A DNA stretch of 64,000 nt. It comes from Alphaproteobacteria bacterium. GTDB lineage: Bacteria; Pseudomonadota; Alphaproteobacteria; Micropepsales; Micropepsaceae. Each line of letters opens with the position of its first letter. Position 1 is the stretch's first letter. The stretch spans positions 1-64,000 of the forward strand of contig WGMH01000007.1 of the NCBI GenBank assembly GCA_016125165.1. Reading direction: 5' to 3'. Under the pieces are notes generated by a model, which had not been told where the DNA came from, searched no databases, and was given only the letters and a program-made list of their open reading frames with translations. Below are positions 34,836 to 43,997 of this stretch, piece by piece. A program made the position numbers and the translations under genes.

Positions 34836-35420
34836 ATGGACTTCGAAAAGTACTTTCAGGACGAACTTCTGGAACACGAGGCCGTTCTCAAAGCCACGCG
34901 CGAGGCGCTGCAGCCGGCCTTTGCCGCCATGCTGGCATGCTGGGCGAAATCTGTGCGCAATGGCGGGAAAATCCTGTTTTTTGGCAACGGTGGCAGCGCG
35001 GCCGACGCCCAGAATCTGGCCACCGAACTGGCCGTGCGCTATCGCAGGGACCGCGCACCGATAGCCGCACTGGCGCTGACGACAGACAGTTCTGTCCTGA
35101 CCGCGGCGGGAAATGATCTAGGATTTGAAAATATTTTTTCCCGGCAAGTCGAGGCAATCGGCAACCCCGGCGATGTTGCCGTCGGAATTTCAACTTCCGG
35201 TAGAAGTCCAAACGTAGTCAACGGCTTGCGCGCAGCCAGGACCAAAGGTCTCATTACGGCGGCATTTGGAGGCGGGGACGGTGGCCTGTTACCCGAAGTT
35301 GCGGATCACCTTCTGATCGTTCCCTCACGCACCACGGCGCGAATTCAGGAGATGCACATCACCTTGGGTCAGATGCTTTGCGGCGCGCTGGAAATCGAAT
35401 TGGGTCTGGTGGCTTCATGA
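34836..35420 (+). CDS. gmhA: Sedoheptulose 7-phosphate isomerase-like protein (GmhA) with altered zinc-site residues
   Basis: GmhA makes D-glycero-heptose 7-phosphate from sedoheptulose 7-phosphate, the first ADP-heptose step. SIS-domain sequence is strong: LFFGNGGSAADAQNLATEL, ALTTDSSVLTAAGND, GISTSGRSPNVVNGL and RIQEMHITLGQMLCGALE. The family zinc/catalytic set is His-Glu-Gln-His. Here I read Asn60, Glu64, Gln171 and Gln179, so both His are replaced (codons AAT and CAG, each one base from His). The rest of the sequence is otherwise ordinary GmhA. It overlaps hldE at its stop. Whether it still isomerises sedoheptulose 7-phosphate is an open question. Confidence 0.85.
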   Translation: MDFEKYFQDELLEHEAVLKATREALQPAFAAMLACWAKSVRNGGKILFFGNGGSAADAQNLATELAVRYRRDRAPIAALALTTDSSVLTAAGNDLGFENIFSRQVEAIGNPGDVAVGISTSGRSPNVVNGLRAARTKGLITAAFGGGDGGLLPEVADHLLIVPSRTTARIQEMHITLGQMLCGALEIELGLVAS

Positions 35421-36874
35421 ACGGGACTGCGCTCGACCTGCTGGCGAAGTTTTCCGGCGCACGCGTCCTGGTTGCCGGAGACGTGATGCTCGATCGCTTT
35501 GTGTATGGGCACGCAAGGCGCATCTCCCCGGAAGCCCCCATTCCGGTTTTGACGATTGAGCGCGAGATTTCGATGCTGGGAGGCGCGGGCAATGTGGCGC
35601 GCAACATTGCCTCGCTTGGCGGTCAGGCCATCCTGATAGGGCTTGCCGGTGAAGATGGCGCAGGCGATGCGCTTTGCGAGCGAATTGCCGCGGAACCGCG
35701 CATCGTCAATGCGCTGGTGCGATGCGCCCGGCCAACGACCCAGAAGACACGCTATATCGCCGACCGCCAGCAGATATTGCGGGCCGATCAGGAAAGCCGC
35801 GAGGATTCCAGCACCCATGCTGCGGCGCTTCTGGAGACCTTCAAGCGCCATCTGGGTGATGCCCATGTCATCGTTCTTTCGGACTATGCCAAGGGCGTGC
35901 TGGGCGATGCATTTCTGACGGATGCCATCGCCGCGGCGCGCGCGGCAGGAAAGCCAGTCATCGTCGATCCCAAATCCGCAAATCTTGGCCGCTATGCAGG
36001 CGCAAACGTGATTACGCCAAATGCGGAAGAAGCGGCTGCCGCGACAGGAATCGCGCCGGGCACAGATGCCGACGCGGCCCGTTGCGCCAACGCCATTCTG
36101 GACAAGGTGCCCGGATTGCAGTTTGCGCTTGTCACACGAGGCGCGCGCGGCATGACATTGGCCGAGCGCGGCGCCGATGTTCGCCATATCGCCGCAAGCC
36201 CGCGGGACGTGTTCGATGTTTCCGGGGCGGGTGACACAGCAATTGCCGCACTTGCGCTATCCCTTGCTGCCGGAGCGCGCATCGAAGATGCCGCCGAGAT
36301 GGCCAATGTTGCCGCCGGCGTTGCTGTGACCATCGTGGGCACAGCAGCGGTGAGCGCGGCCGAAGTGTCTGCAGAGTTGCAGGCGCAACGCATGCACACC
36401 ACCGAAGCCAAGATTGCTTCGCTGGCAGAAGCGGTTTCCGCCGCAGGACGCTGGCGCGCAAGAGGCGAACGCGTGGGCTTTACCAATGGCTGCTTTGATC
36501 TGGTACATCCCGGCCACGTTTCACTCCTGTCGCAAGCGCGCGCGGAGTGCGACCGGCTGATCGTTGGCTTGAATACCGATGCGTCGATCAAACGGTTGAA
36601 GGGAGACAGTCGCCCAATTCAGGACGAGACCGCACGGGCCATTGTTCTGGCATCGCTTGCGGTGGTCGATCTGGTGGTGCCCTTCGCGGAGGATACGCCT
36701 GAAGCACTGATCCATGCGATACGGCCCGATGTACTGGTGAAGGGCGCCGACTATGCCATGGACCAAGTCGTAGGCGCACCGTTTGTGCAGTCCTATGGCG
36801 GCAAGGTTGTTCTGGCCAAACTGGTGCAGGGCAAAAGCACAAGCGCCATCGTATCGCGCTTCACGGGAACCTGA
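35417..36874 (+). CDS. hldE: Bifunctional heptose 7-phosphate kinase / heptose 1-phosphate adenylyltransferase
   Basis: HldE phosphorylates heptose 7-phosphate at C1 and later adds AMP to heptose 1-phosphate. The N-terminal PfkB-type kinase domain (about 1-320) has GGAGNVARNIASLG and the catalytic DVSGAGDTAIAALAL. The C-terminal cytidylyltransferase-like domain (about 345-485) has FTNGCFDLVHPGHVSLL with the HxGH motif and RPDVLVKGADYAMDQVVGA. The 485 residues are the normal fused length. It starts inside the gmhA stop and is followed 3 bases later by hldD, so gmhA-hldE-hldD is probably one transcript. All expected motifs look intact. Confidence 0.96.
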   Translation: MNGTALDLLAKFSGARVLVAGDVMLDRFVYGHARRISPEAPIPVLTIEREISMLGGAGNVARNIASLGGQAILIGLAGEDGAGDALCERIAAEPRIVNALVRCARPTTQKTRYIADRQQILRADQESREDSSTHAAALLETFKRHLGDAHVIVLSDYAKGVLGDAFLTDAIAAARAAGKPVIVDPKSANLGRYAGANVITPNAEEAAAATGIAPGTDADAARCANAILDKVPGLQFALVTRGARGMTLAERGADVRHIAASPRDVFDVSGAGDTAIAALALSLAAGARIEDAAEMANVAAGVAVTIVGTAAVSAAEVSAELQAQRMHTTEAKIASLAEAVSAAGRWRARGERVGFTNGCFDLVHPGHVSLLSQARAECDRLIVGLNTDASIKRLKGDSRPIQDETARAIVLASLAVVDLVVPFAEDTPEALIHAIRPDVLVKGADYAMDQVVGAPFVQSYGGKVVLAKLVQGKSTSAIVSRFTGT

Positions 36875-36877
36875 GTG

Positions 36878-37858
36878 ATGATTCTGGTGACGGGCGGTGC
36901 GGGCTTCATCGGCTCCAATCTGGTCGGCGCTTTGGCAGAGCGCGGCCGTGAAGTAGTTGTGTGTGACTGGCTTCGCAGTGATGAACGCTGGCGCAACATC
37001 GCCAAACACGAAATCGCCGATCTGGTCGCGCCGGAACGGCTGAGTGAATGGTTGGCGCAAGCGCCAAAGCTCGATGCCGTGTTCCATATGGGAGCAAATA
37101 GCTCCACCACCGAAACCGATGTGGATAACATTGCCGAGCTGAATGTTCGCGCAACATTAAAGCTGCTGGAATGGTGCACCAAGACACGAACACGCCTGAT
37201 CTATGCCTCCTCCGCCGCCACCTATGGTGATGGCAGCGCGGGCTTTTCCGACGACGCTTCACCAGAGGCGCTGGCGGTGCTGAGGCCGCTCAATGCCTAC
37301 GGGTGGAGCAAACATTTCATCGACCGGCGCATCGCCCGACAGACTGTCCGTGGCGACGCGATGCCGCCGCAATGTGCCGGGCTGAAATTCTTCAATGTCT
37401 ACGGCCCCAACGAGTACCACAAAGGCTCAATGAAGAGCGTGGTTGCACAGAATTGCGCGCACGTGATGGCGGGAGGTGCAATCAACCTTTTCAAGAGCGG
37501 CAGGCCTGATTATGGCGATGGCGGCCAGCTGCGCGATTTCATTTACGTGCGCGATTGCGTGAACGTCATGCTATGGCTGCTCGACAATCCGCAGGTATCT
37601 GGCCTGTTCAATCTGGGCACGGGCAAGGCGCGCACCTGGCTTGATCTGGCCAATGCCCTGTTCGCTGCCACGGGCCGGAAACCCAGCATCGAATTCGTCC
37701 CCATGCCCGAAACGCTGGCGGCCAAATACCAATACTTCACCGAAGCGAAAATGGATAAACTGCGTGCCGCAGGCTATGAAGCGCCCTTCACGCCGCTGGA
37801 AGATGGCGTTGCGGATTACGTGAAACGTTTTCTGGCAACCAGCGATCCATACCGGTAA
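36878..37858 (+). CDS. hldD: ADP-glyceromanno-heptose 6-epimerase
   Basis: Epimerises ADP-D-glycero-D-manno-heptose at C6 to the L-glycero form used in lipopolysaccharide core. The NADP-binding motif is TGGAGFIGSNLVGAL at the N-terminus. GANSSTTETD is the family substrate loop, YASSAATYGDG and YGWSK give the Tyr-x3-Lys type catalytic site, and FFNVYGPNEYHKGSMKSV carries the conserved Lys. The length of 326 is typical. A GTG at 36875 would add one residue; ATG 36878 was chosen. It is the last of three tightly linked heptose genes and is followed by the ligase-like membrane gene. Confidence 0.95.
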   Translation: MILVTGGAGFIGSNLVGALAERGREVVVCDWLRSDERWRNIAKHEIADLVAPERLSEWLAQAPKLDAVFHMGANSSTTETDVDNIAELNVRATLKLLEWCTKTRTRLIYASSAATYGDGSAGFSDDASPEALAVLRPLNAYGWSKHFIDRRIARQTVRGDAMPPQCAGLKFFNVYGPNEYHKGSMKSVVAQNCAHVMAGGAINLFKSGRPDYGDGGQLRDFIYVRDCVNVMLWLLDNPQVSGLFNLGTGKARTWLDLANALFAATGRKPSIEFVPMPETLAAKYQYFTEAKMDKLRAAGYEAPFTPLEDGVADYVKRFLATSDPYR

Positions 37859-37864
37859 CGAGCC

Positions 37865-39238
37865 ATGGGCGCTTACACCTCGCAATCCATGCGCGCTATG
37901 CCAGGGCATGGACAACAAGCGACGCCAGCGCTGTTCATTCTGGCACTGCTGTCCTCGACCGCGTTTGACTATGTGTGGATCGGTCCTGTTCCGCTTTGGC
38001 TGGCCTTCGCCGCACTCGGATTGGGCGCCATGCTTCTGGAATATTCCGGCATGGCCAAGCTGTTCCGTGTGCTTTCCCATGTGGGACGGCCGATCCTTGT
38101 GCCCTGGATGCTTTTCATAGTTGTTCATTCCGCTATCGCAATCGTTCACGGGCTAGAACCCGGAGGAATTCGCAAGTCCCTGATTTATTCAACTGCTGCG
38201 CTGCTTCTGTTCACCATGATGGCGGTCTGGTCATCGCGCGCGCGTTTTTCGACCGTAATTTACGCCATTGGAGCCATCGCGATTCTGGAAGGCGCCGTCG
38301 CCATTGCGCAAACGATGGGCGTGCATGCAGCATGGCGCATACCCGATCTCCTGTCTGCGGTGTTCCCCCATACAGACCCGGAAGCATCAACCCTTGTTGA
38401 CCATATCGAGAATGCGGGGCGCGCACGGGGCACCATGCAACTGGTTCACAAATTCAACGCCATGCAAGGGCTCATGTGCGCCATTCTCGTCACTGTCACG
38501 GCTCTGGGCTTTCATATCAAAGACGCCGCACTGGTTCGCAGACGATTTGTGACTCTGGCAACGCTGCTTGGCGTGATTGGCATGGCATTGACATTCTCGC
38601 GCTCTACCGTCATCGGCCTCACACTTGTCATTGTCTTTGTAACAATGAAGCGCGGGGTGACGATGCGCCGTTCCTCGGCGATCGCATTCGCACTGACGGC
38701 CCTGATAATCGCGGCAATCATAGGCTCAGTCGTCATGAATTATGATGACCGGACAGCCTCGCGTTTGACTTCATTCTCTCTGGCGTCACGAGAAAATATC
38801 GAGCGCGTCCAGTTCGTGGAGATCGCCTGGAACGTCTTCAAATCATCGATTCTGATCGGCGATCCCGCGCTTAGTCCAAGCGGCCCTCTGGCAATGCCTA
38901 TCCATTCCGTACCGCTTCGCATTTTTATTGATACGGGTCTTGTTGGCTTTGCCTTCTATCTTTTTGTGCTGATGCAGCTCGCCCGTGTGTTCTGGAAAGC
39001 CAGCCGCTCCAACGACCGGTATGTTGCGCTTGCAGGAACAATGGGAGTGGCAGCATTCCTGATGGGATTCATCGACGCCACGACCCATTCCTCCGGCTTG
39101 CTGCAGAATGACTTCCTGCAACCTGCGATCTTCGGAATGATCTGCGGGTTGATCTCAGGGCGACAAACAGTAGTTGATGTACGACAGAATGCGGATTCAG
39201 CGATCAGACCTGCGATACCTGCAGCGCCGGTGTCGTAG
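37865..39238 (+). CDS. O-antigen ligase/polymerase-type membrane protein
   Basis: Predicted Wzy_C (O-antigen ligase superfamily) inner-membrane protein with about 11-12 hydrophobic segments, starting at ATG 37865, 6 bases after hldD. FSRSTVIGLTLVIVF and a large periplasmic loop around RENIERVQFVEIAWNVFKSS, followed by a hydrophobic C-terminal end, match the family layout. WaaL ligases and Wzy polymerases cannot be separated by eye. Because it adjoins heptose genes, ligation of a glycan to heptose-containing core, or polymerisation of the locus product, are both possible. Length is 457 residues. Confidence 0.82.
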   Translation: MGAYTSQSMRAMPGHGQQATPALFILALLSSTAFDYVWIGPVPLWLAFAALGLGAMLLEYSGMAKLFRVLSHVGRPILVPWMLFIVVHSAIAIVHGLEPGGIRKSLIYSTAALLLFTMMAVWSSRARFSTVIYAIGAIAILEGAVAIAQTMGVHAAWRIPDLLSAVFPHTDPEASTLVDHIENAGRARGTMQLVHKFNAMQGLMCAILVTVTALGFHIKDAALVRRRFVTLATLLGVIGMALTFSRSTVIGLTLVIVFVTMKRGVTMRRSSAIAFALTALIIAAIIGSVVMNYDDRTASRLTSFSLASRENIERVQFVEIAWNVFKSSILIGDPALSPSGPLAMPIHSVPLRIFIDTGLVGFAFYLFVLMQLARVFWKASRSNDRYVALAGTMGVAAFLMGFIDATTHSSGLLQNDFLQPAIFGMICGLISGRQTVVDVRQNADSAIRPAIPAAPVS

Positions 39239-39258
39239 GCATTCCTGGAGCCTCGCAA

Positions 39259-40314
39259 TCAAGGTTTGCCGCCAAACAATCTCCGTGCAGAACCGATGGC
39301 CTGATGGATGGGGTTGGGGAACGGATCGGCCAGTGGATCCTTACCCGTTCGGAAATGCGCATCCATTCGTTCCTGCAATTCAAGAAACATGAGCGCGACC
39401 ACGATCAGGAATCCGAACAGCACTGCCAGAACAAGTAGTGTCAAGTTGGAAAAGCCAACTGTGCGTGTTGGCACACTAGGTGGATCGACCAGATCGAAGG
39501 CGAAATGCTGGTCGGCTTTCAACGTCATTAACGTCTGTTCCTGACCAACCATGACTTGATTGAGGTAGTCGCGCAGCGCGACGTCGTTGGTGCTGTTCAA
39601 AGTCTTGGTGAGATACGCGATGCGTCCCTCGGTGCGAATCATCTGGTCTTCACGAACCAGTGAATCCGCGGCTTGTAAAATCCACCCCAAAAGACGGGCG
39701 GCCATCTGGCGATCCCGCGATTCCACAGTGACGGAGTAAAATTGCGCACGCAGCTGCAAGGGATCGCTGCCCGCAGCCGGATTGACGCTAACCATTGTGG
39801 AAAGCTTCGCAGCTAGGTCTTCAACCGTCGGCTCCGTCCATGCGGGCATGCCAAGCACAGACTTGACCAACCCGGTGGTCCACGCCGCCACCCCGGATGG
39901 TGGCTCCCATCTCTGTTCATCCGGGTTCCACCCGCCAATGAGCATCTTCATCGCGCCGTGATCCCGCTCGAGCCGGGCAGCGAGCCGCGTCGATGTCAGA
40001 ACGCGGGTGAATTTGCTGAAGGTTGCGCCGCTCGAGTCGTCGCTCGCAACACCAGCCAGTCCCGCGAGCGCCGCGGCGGCGCCCTGTGGTGCCGATGACG
40101 CGCTGTTCGGAACCGGCCCGATAATCGCCGCTGCTTCGTAAACGGGCTGCCGGACGAGGCCTATGTAGAGCAGCATGAGAAAAACGCACAGCCCCACATA
40201 TGTCAGACCAAGGGCGCGCGCGCGCCAGAATGCCGCAAGGATCAACCTGACCCCGATCATGGATGAGGGCGCCGGGCGGTTTTCTTCTTCGCTCGTCCAA
40301 GCCTCGGTCTGCAT
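39259..40314 (-). CDS. Polysaccharide chain-length / co-polymerase protein (Wzz/GumC-like), no kinase domain
   Basis: Predicted polysaccharide co-polymerase with two membrane segments, an N-terminal one (GLTYVGLCVFLMLLYIGLV) and a C-terminal one (LTLLVLAVLFGFLIVVALM), and a long periplasmic part between them, the standard Wzz layout. VDPPSVPTRTVGFSN just before the second segment is the typical Pro-rich end of this domain. It lacks a C-terminal Wzc-type tyrosine kinase. Length is 351 residues. It ends convergently with the ligase-like gene and is divergent from the next GT4 gene. No Wzb/Wzc phosphatase-kinase pair is in the window. Confidence 0.85.
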   Translation of the reverse strand: MQTEAWTSEEENRPAPSSMIGVRLILAAFWRARALGLTYVGLCVFLMLLYIGLVRQPVYEAAAIIGPVPNSASSAPQGAAAALAGLAGVASDDSSGATFSKFTRVLTSTRLAARLERDHGAMKMLIGGWNPDEQRWEPPSGVAAWTTGLVKSVLGMPAWTEPTVEDLAAKLSTMVSVNPAAGSDPLQLRAQFYSVTVESRDRQMAARLLGWILQAADSLVREDQMIRTEGRIAYLTKTLNSTNDVALRDYLNQVMVGQEQTLMTLKADQHFAFDLVDPPSVPTRTVGFSNLTLLVLAVLFGFLIVVALMFLELQERMDAHFRTGKDPLADPFPNPIHQAIGSARRLFGGKP

Positions 40315-40420
40315 GCAATGCTATCCTTCTCGAAGGGCGTAAGGATACAAAGGCTGCGGGCAAGAAGAAAGGCAAACGCCTGTTCGCCGTTCCAGCCAGC
40401 CGGGGGATATTGTTAACGCG

Positions 40421-41686
40421 ATGAGGATTTGGCTGGGCACCATCGGCGAGCCGTGGCCGACAGATTCGAAGAATCCGCGCCTGTTGCGCACGGGCGTCAT
40501 GGCGCTTCACTACGCCAGAGGTGGCGATGAGGTCGTATGGTTCAATGATACATTCGATGCTCCCAGAAAACGTCACCGCTTCGCCATCGGAACCATGCTT
40601 CAAGCAGAGCCGCGCCTGACTTTGATCGGGCTGCACGGTTCCGGCTATGCGCGCAATGTTTCGCTTGCCCGAATTCGCTATCATCGCCAGCTGGCAAACG
40701 AATTCACCCGCCTGGCGGAGCCCATGCAGCCGCCCGATGCTATCGTTGCCTCCATGCCGCCCCTCGAGCTGGCCGAGGCGATGATGCGCTATGGCCAAGC
40801 ACACAATGTTCCCGTAGTCACGGATATCCGCGATCTGTGGCCCGATATCTGGGTTGAAGTTGCGCCAAGGCCACTTTGGCCATTCGCGAAGGCGTTGTTA
40901 AAGCCCTACTACAATTCACTTGCGCGCATCGTGGCCGGGTCATCTGCGATCAGCGGTGTATCAGAACTAGCTGTGGATTGGGCTTTGAGCGCGGGACATC
41001 GCGCCCGCAACCCCTTCGACGGCATTCTGCCTTTGGCCTATGAGCCGCCTGTTCTGACACCTGATGAAATCGCGCGCGCATCGGCATTCTGGTCCGCGCA
41101 GGGCATTGTCGAGAACGGGCACGACCTGGTCGTCTGCTATTTCGGGGTGCTCAGCCGCCGCTACGAATTCGAGCCGGTCTTTAGGGCGCTCGAATTGATG
41201 AGCGCGCAGGAGCGCTCCAGGGTTCGCATTGTGATCTGCGGCGCCGGTGAAGCGGAAGCAGGCATGCGCAGCAGGCTTGATCCGGAGGGCCGCATTCAAA
41301 TGCCGGGCTGGATGGACGCTGCCCAAATCGAAGTTTTGAAACGCCGCGCACACGTCGGTCTGCTTCCCTATCCGAGCTCACAGGACTATGTGCAGCTATT
41401 GCCCAACAAGGTCTTCGATTATCTCACGGGAGGGCTGCCAATCCTCACGTCATTGAAGGGAAATGTCGCCAATCTGGTTACCGGAAACGGCGTCGGCTGG
41501 CTCTATGAGAACAACGATGCTGCCGATCTGAAACGTCACCTGGTGAGGCTGGAAGAGGATCGCGCAGGTGTGACGAAAGCGGCGGAGAAGTGCGTGGCGC
41601 TTGCTGCACGGTACTCGGCAAAGAAGATCTACGACGATTTCCGGGCGCGGCTTGTGGCGATCATCGAATCCGGACGCGCGCCATGA
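40421..41686 (+). CDS. GT4-type glycosyltransferase, WbuB-like N-terminus
   Basis: Predicted GT-B glycosyltransferase. The N-terminal half reads IVASMPPLELAEAMMRYG and VPVVTDIRDLWPDIW, which resembles WbuB-type GT4 enzymes. The C-terminal half has VVCYFGVLSRRYEFEPVFRA (donor domain start), MPGWMDAAQIEVLKRRAHVG, LPYPSSQDYVQLLPNKVFDY, and ILTSLKGNVANL. The 421 residues are normal. It begins 106 bases after the divergent chain-length gene and overlaps the next GT4 gene (ATGA), starting a three-gene run of glycosyltransferases. Sugar specificity is unknown. Confidence 0.9.
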   Translation: MRIWLGTIGEPWPTDSKNPRLLRTGVMALHYARGGDEVVWFNDTFDAPRKRHRFAIGTMLQAEPRLTLIGLHGSGYARNVSLARIRYHRQLANEFTRLAEPMQPPDAIVASMPPLELAEAMMRYGQAHNVPVVTDIRDLWPDIWVEVAPRPLWPFAKALLKPYYNSLARIVAGSSAISGVSELAVDWALSAGHRARNPFDGILPLAYEPPVLTPDEIARASAFWSAQGIVENGHDLVVCYFGVLSRRYEFEPVFRALELMSAQERSRVRIVICGAGEAEAGMRSRLDPEGRIQMPGWMDAAQIEVLKRRAHVGLLPYPSSQDYVQLLPNKVFDYLTGGLPILTSLKGNVANLVTGNGVGWLYENNDAADLKRHLVRLEEDRAGVTKAAEKCVALAARYSAKKIYDDFRARLVAIIESGRAP

Positions 41687-42822
41687 ACGTTCTGCAACTG
41701 GTTTCCGCCACCAGACCCGATGCACAAGGCCGCGCCAGCGTGACAGGGCCAGAGCGGCGCGCCGCCAGTATCGCACCGCGCCTGCCCAATGAAGGTATCA
41801 CGCCGTATCTGGCTTACCCATCGCGCGGCCTTCTTTGGGGCGCCATGAAGGCGGTGGGCATCAATCTGATAGATTATGAAGCAGCCGGAAAATTCGACTT
41901 CGCCGCACCCGCGAAGATTTCCCGCATCGCCAAAGACATCAACGCCGCCCTGATCCATTCGCAGGGGCCGGGCTCGCTCGACGCCGCCGCCTGCATCGCG
42001 GGCCTGATCGCACGCAAGCCTGTGGTCATCACCCGGCCGGTGATGATCGAGGATATCGTCATGTATTCCAGACTGCGGCGGCGCATCTACGCACTGATTG
42101 ACAGGCTCATCGTCATGCGGCTTGCCACGCGTATCGTGGCGGTGAGCGAGGCCGGACTTCGCCACCTGATTGCCATTTCCGGTGCGCAGCGCACGCGCGT
42201 GACGCTTGTGCGCAATGGCGCACCGATCAAGAGCTTTCGGGCGCGGAGCCACACCACATCACACGGTGCCGCCGGCGAGCCTCCCGTTGTTCTTGGCATG
42301 ATTGGGCATCTTCTGAGTTACAAGGGTTGGGACGACTTCCTGAACGTTATCGCGGCGCTCCGAAAGGCAGGCCTGAACGTGCGCGGTGAAATTGTTGGTG
42401 AAGGCGAGGAACGGCCGCGTTTGCAGGTCCTGGCGCGCGCGCTTGATATTGAAAGACACGTTGGGTTTCTGGGCTACCGCACGGATGTCGCCGATATTCT
42501 TCAGCGCTTCGACATTCTGCTGTTTACGTCCCATCGGGAGGGCCTTTCCATGGCTGTGATCGAGGCGATGGCGTCTGGCCTGCCAATTATAGCAAGCGCC
42601 GTGGGCGGCATTCACGAGCAGATCGATGAAGGTACCAACGGGTACGTGGTGCCGACCAAAGACATCGCCGCGTTTAGCGCAATGGCGGCGACGCTGGTGC
42701 GGGATCCCGGCTTGCGCGCGAAGATGGGCGATGCATCAAGGGCGCGTGCCATTGCGATGTTCGATGAAGACCGGATGCTGAGAGAATACGCAGATCTCTA
42801 TCGCGCGGTGGCGCGGGCATGA
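41683..42822 (+). CDS. GT4-type glycosyltransferase
   Basis: Predicted GT-B glycosyltransferase. Start is the ATG at 41683, overlapping the previous stop. Typical segments: MIGHLLSYKGWDDFLNVIAAL at the donor domain, EIVGEGEERPRLQVLA, FLGYRTDVADILQRFDILLF, and SHREGLSMAVIEAMASGLPI, which is the family Glu-x7-Glu region. The length of 379 residues is typical. Middle member of a three-gene run with matching ATGA overlaps, so these enzymes are probably made together and act in order on one glycan. Donor and acceptor sugars are not known. Confidence 0.92.
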   Translation: MNVLQLVSATRPDAQGRASVTGPERRAASIAPRLPNEGITPYLAYPSRGLLWGAMKAVGINLIDYEAAGKFDFAAPAKISRIAKDINAALIHSQGPGSLDAAACIAGLIARKPVVITRPVMIEDIVMYSRLRRRIYALIDRLIVMRLATRIVAVSEAGLRHLIAISGAQRTRVTLVRNGAPIKSFRARSHTTSHGAAGEPPVVLGMIGHLLSYKGWDDFLNVIAALRKAGLNVRGEIVGEGEERPRLQVLARALDIERHVGFLGYRTDVADILQRFDILLFTSHREGLSMAVIEAMASGLPIIASAVGGIHEQIDEGTNGYVVPTKDIAAFSAMAATLVRDPGLRAKMGDASRARAIAMFDEDRMLREYADLYRAVARA

Positions 42823-43997
42823 CAACTCTGGGCATATTCACGGTCAAAACGTTCCGGCTTCACGATGGCCGCTATTACACTTATGGCGGCTTTGGCGAAT
42901 ATCTCGCAGCGATCCGCAGGCATTTCGACAAGACCATCCTTATGGCGCATGTGGCACGCGGAGAACCCGGCGCGGGATATTACGAGGTTCCTCTTGGCGA
43001 TCTGGAGATCGTGCATCTGCCAGTTTGGCCGGGGCCACAGGGCGTGCTCGCATCCATTCCCGTGATGTTCTGGAAGGGATTGCAACATATCAAACGCATG
43101 GATGTGGTGCATGCGCGCATGCCGGACCACACAGGCATTGTCGGCGCGATTGTAGCAGGCATGGCGGGCGTGCCGCGCTTCCACCAGATCATTGATGACT
43201 GGCAGGTGCTTGCACACTCTGTTCCCGCAACACGGAAATTTGGCCTGGGCCTCTTTCTCAAGGGCCACCTCTATCTTTATGACCTTCTGGAGCGGCTGGT
43301 TTCACGCCGACAGCTCGTGTTTGCTCAAGGCCAGACCTGTTACGACAAACACGCACCCTATAGCGACGCGGTGTTCGTTCTGTCTTCGGCGCATCATCTG
43401 ACCGACATCATCGCGCCCAAGCCACGATTCACGGCGGCGCCTTTCACGATTCTTTCGGTAGGCCGCCTGCAGGCGGTGAAGAATCACGAGCTGCTGCTAC
43501 GCGTTTTGCCGAAGCTCGGCCCGGAATGGCGGGCTACAATTGTGGGGCACGGCCCAAAGGATTCATACCTGAGGGAATTGGCGGCACAGCTTGGTATCGT
43601 GGATCGTGTGAAATTCACTGGGCATCTGGAACATGGATCCGATCTCTGGCGTGAGTTCGACGATGCGGATGTATTCTTCCTGCCAAGCGTCAGCGAAGGG
43701 ACACCGAAAGTCATCCTCGAAGCCATGGCACGCGGACTTCCGATAGTTGCATCGGCGGTGAGCGGCGTTCCTTCCATGGTTGGCGTAGCGGAGGAGCGCG
43801 GCCTTCTGTTTCCTTCGCAGGATGCGGAAGCAGCGGTGATCGCGCTTCTACGCATAAAAAATGATCCCGCATTGCGCGAACGCTGTATGGCAAACGGCCA
43901 CGTATTCGCGCGCGCTCATACCGTGGAGTTAGCAACGCATTCTATGCTGGAGACAGTGTTCGCGCGATGGCCGCAGCTTAGAGCAGCGAAGGCTTGA
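42819..43997 (+). CDS. GT4-type glycosyltransferase
   Basis: Predicted GT-B glycosyltransferase. ILSVGRLQAVKNHELLLRVL marks the donor domain, TIVGHGPKDSYLRELAAQLG and VKFTGHLEHGSDLWREFDDA the nucleotide-sugar pocket, and PSVSEGTPKVILEAMARGLP the Glu-x7-Glu region. Its first residues (TLGIFTVKTFRLHDGRYYTY) carry an acceptor-domain pattern. Last member of the three-gene GT run; it ends convergently with and overlaps the GT9 gene by 20 bases. Length is 392 residues. Specificity is unknown. Confidence 0.92.
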   Translation: MTTLGIFTVKTFRLHDGRYYTYGGFGEYLAAIRRHFDKTILMAHVARGEPGAGYYEVPLGDLEIVHLPVWPGPQGVLASIPVMFWKGLQHIKRMDVVHARMPDHTGIVGAIVAGMAGVPRFHQIIDDWQVLAHSVPATRKFGLGLFLKGHLYLYDLLERLVSRRQLVFAQGQTCYDKHAPYSDAVFVLSSAHHLTDIIAPKPRFTAAPFTILSVGRLQAVKNHELLLRVLPKLGPEWRATIVGHGPKDSYLRELAAQLGIVDRVKFTGHLEHGSDLWREFDDADVFFLPSVSEGTPKVILEAMARGLPIVASAVSGVPSMVGVAEERGLLFPSQDAEAAVIALLRIKNDPALRERCMANGHVFARAHTVELATHSMLETVFARWPQLRAAKA

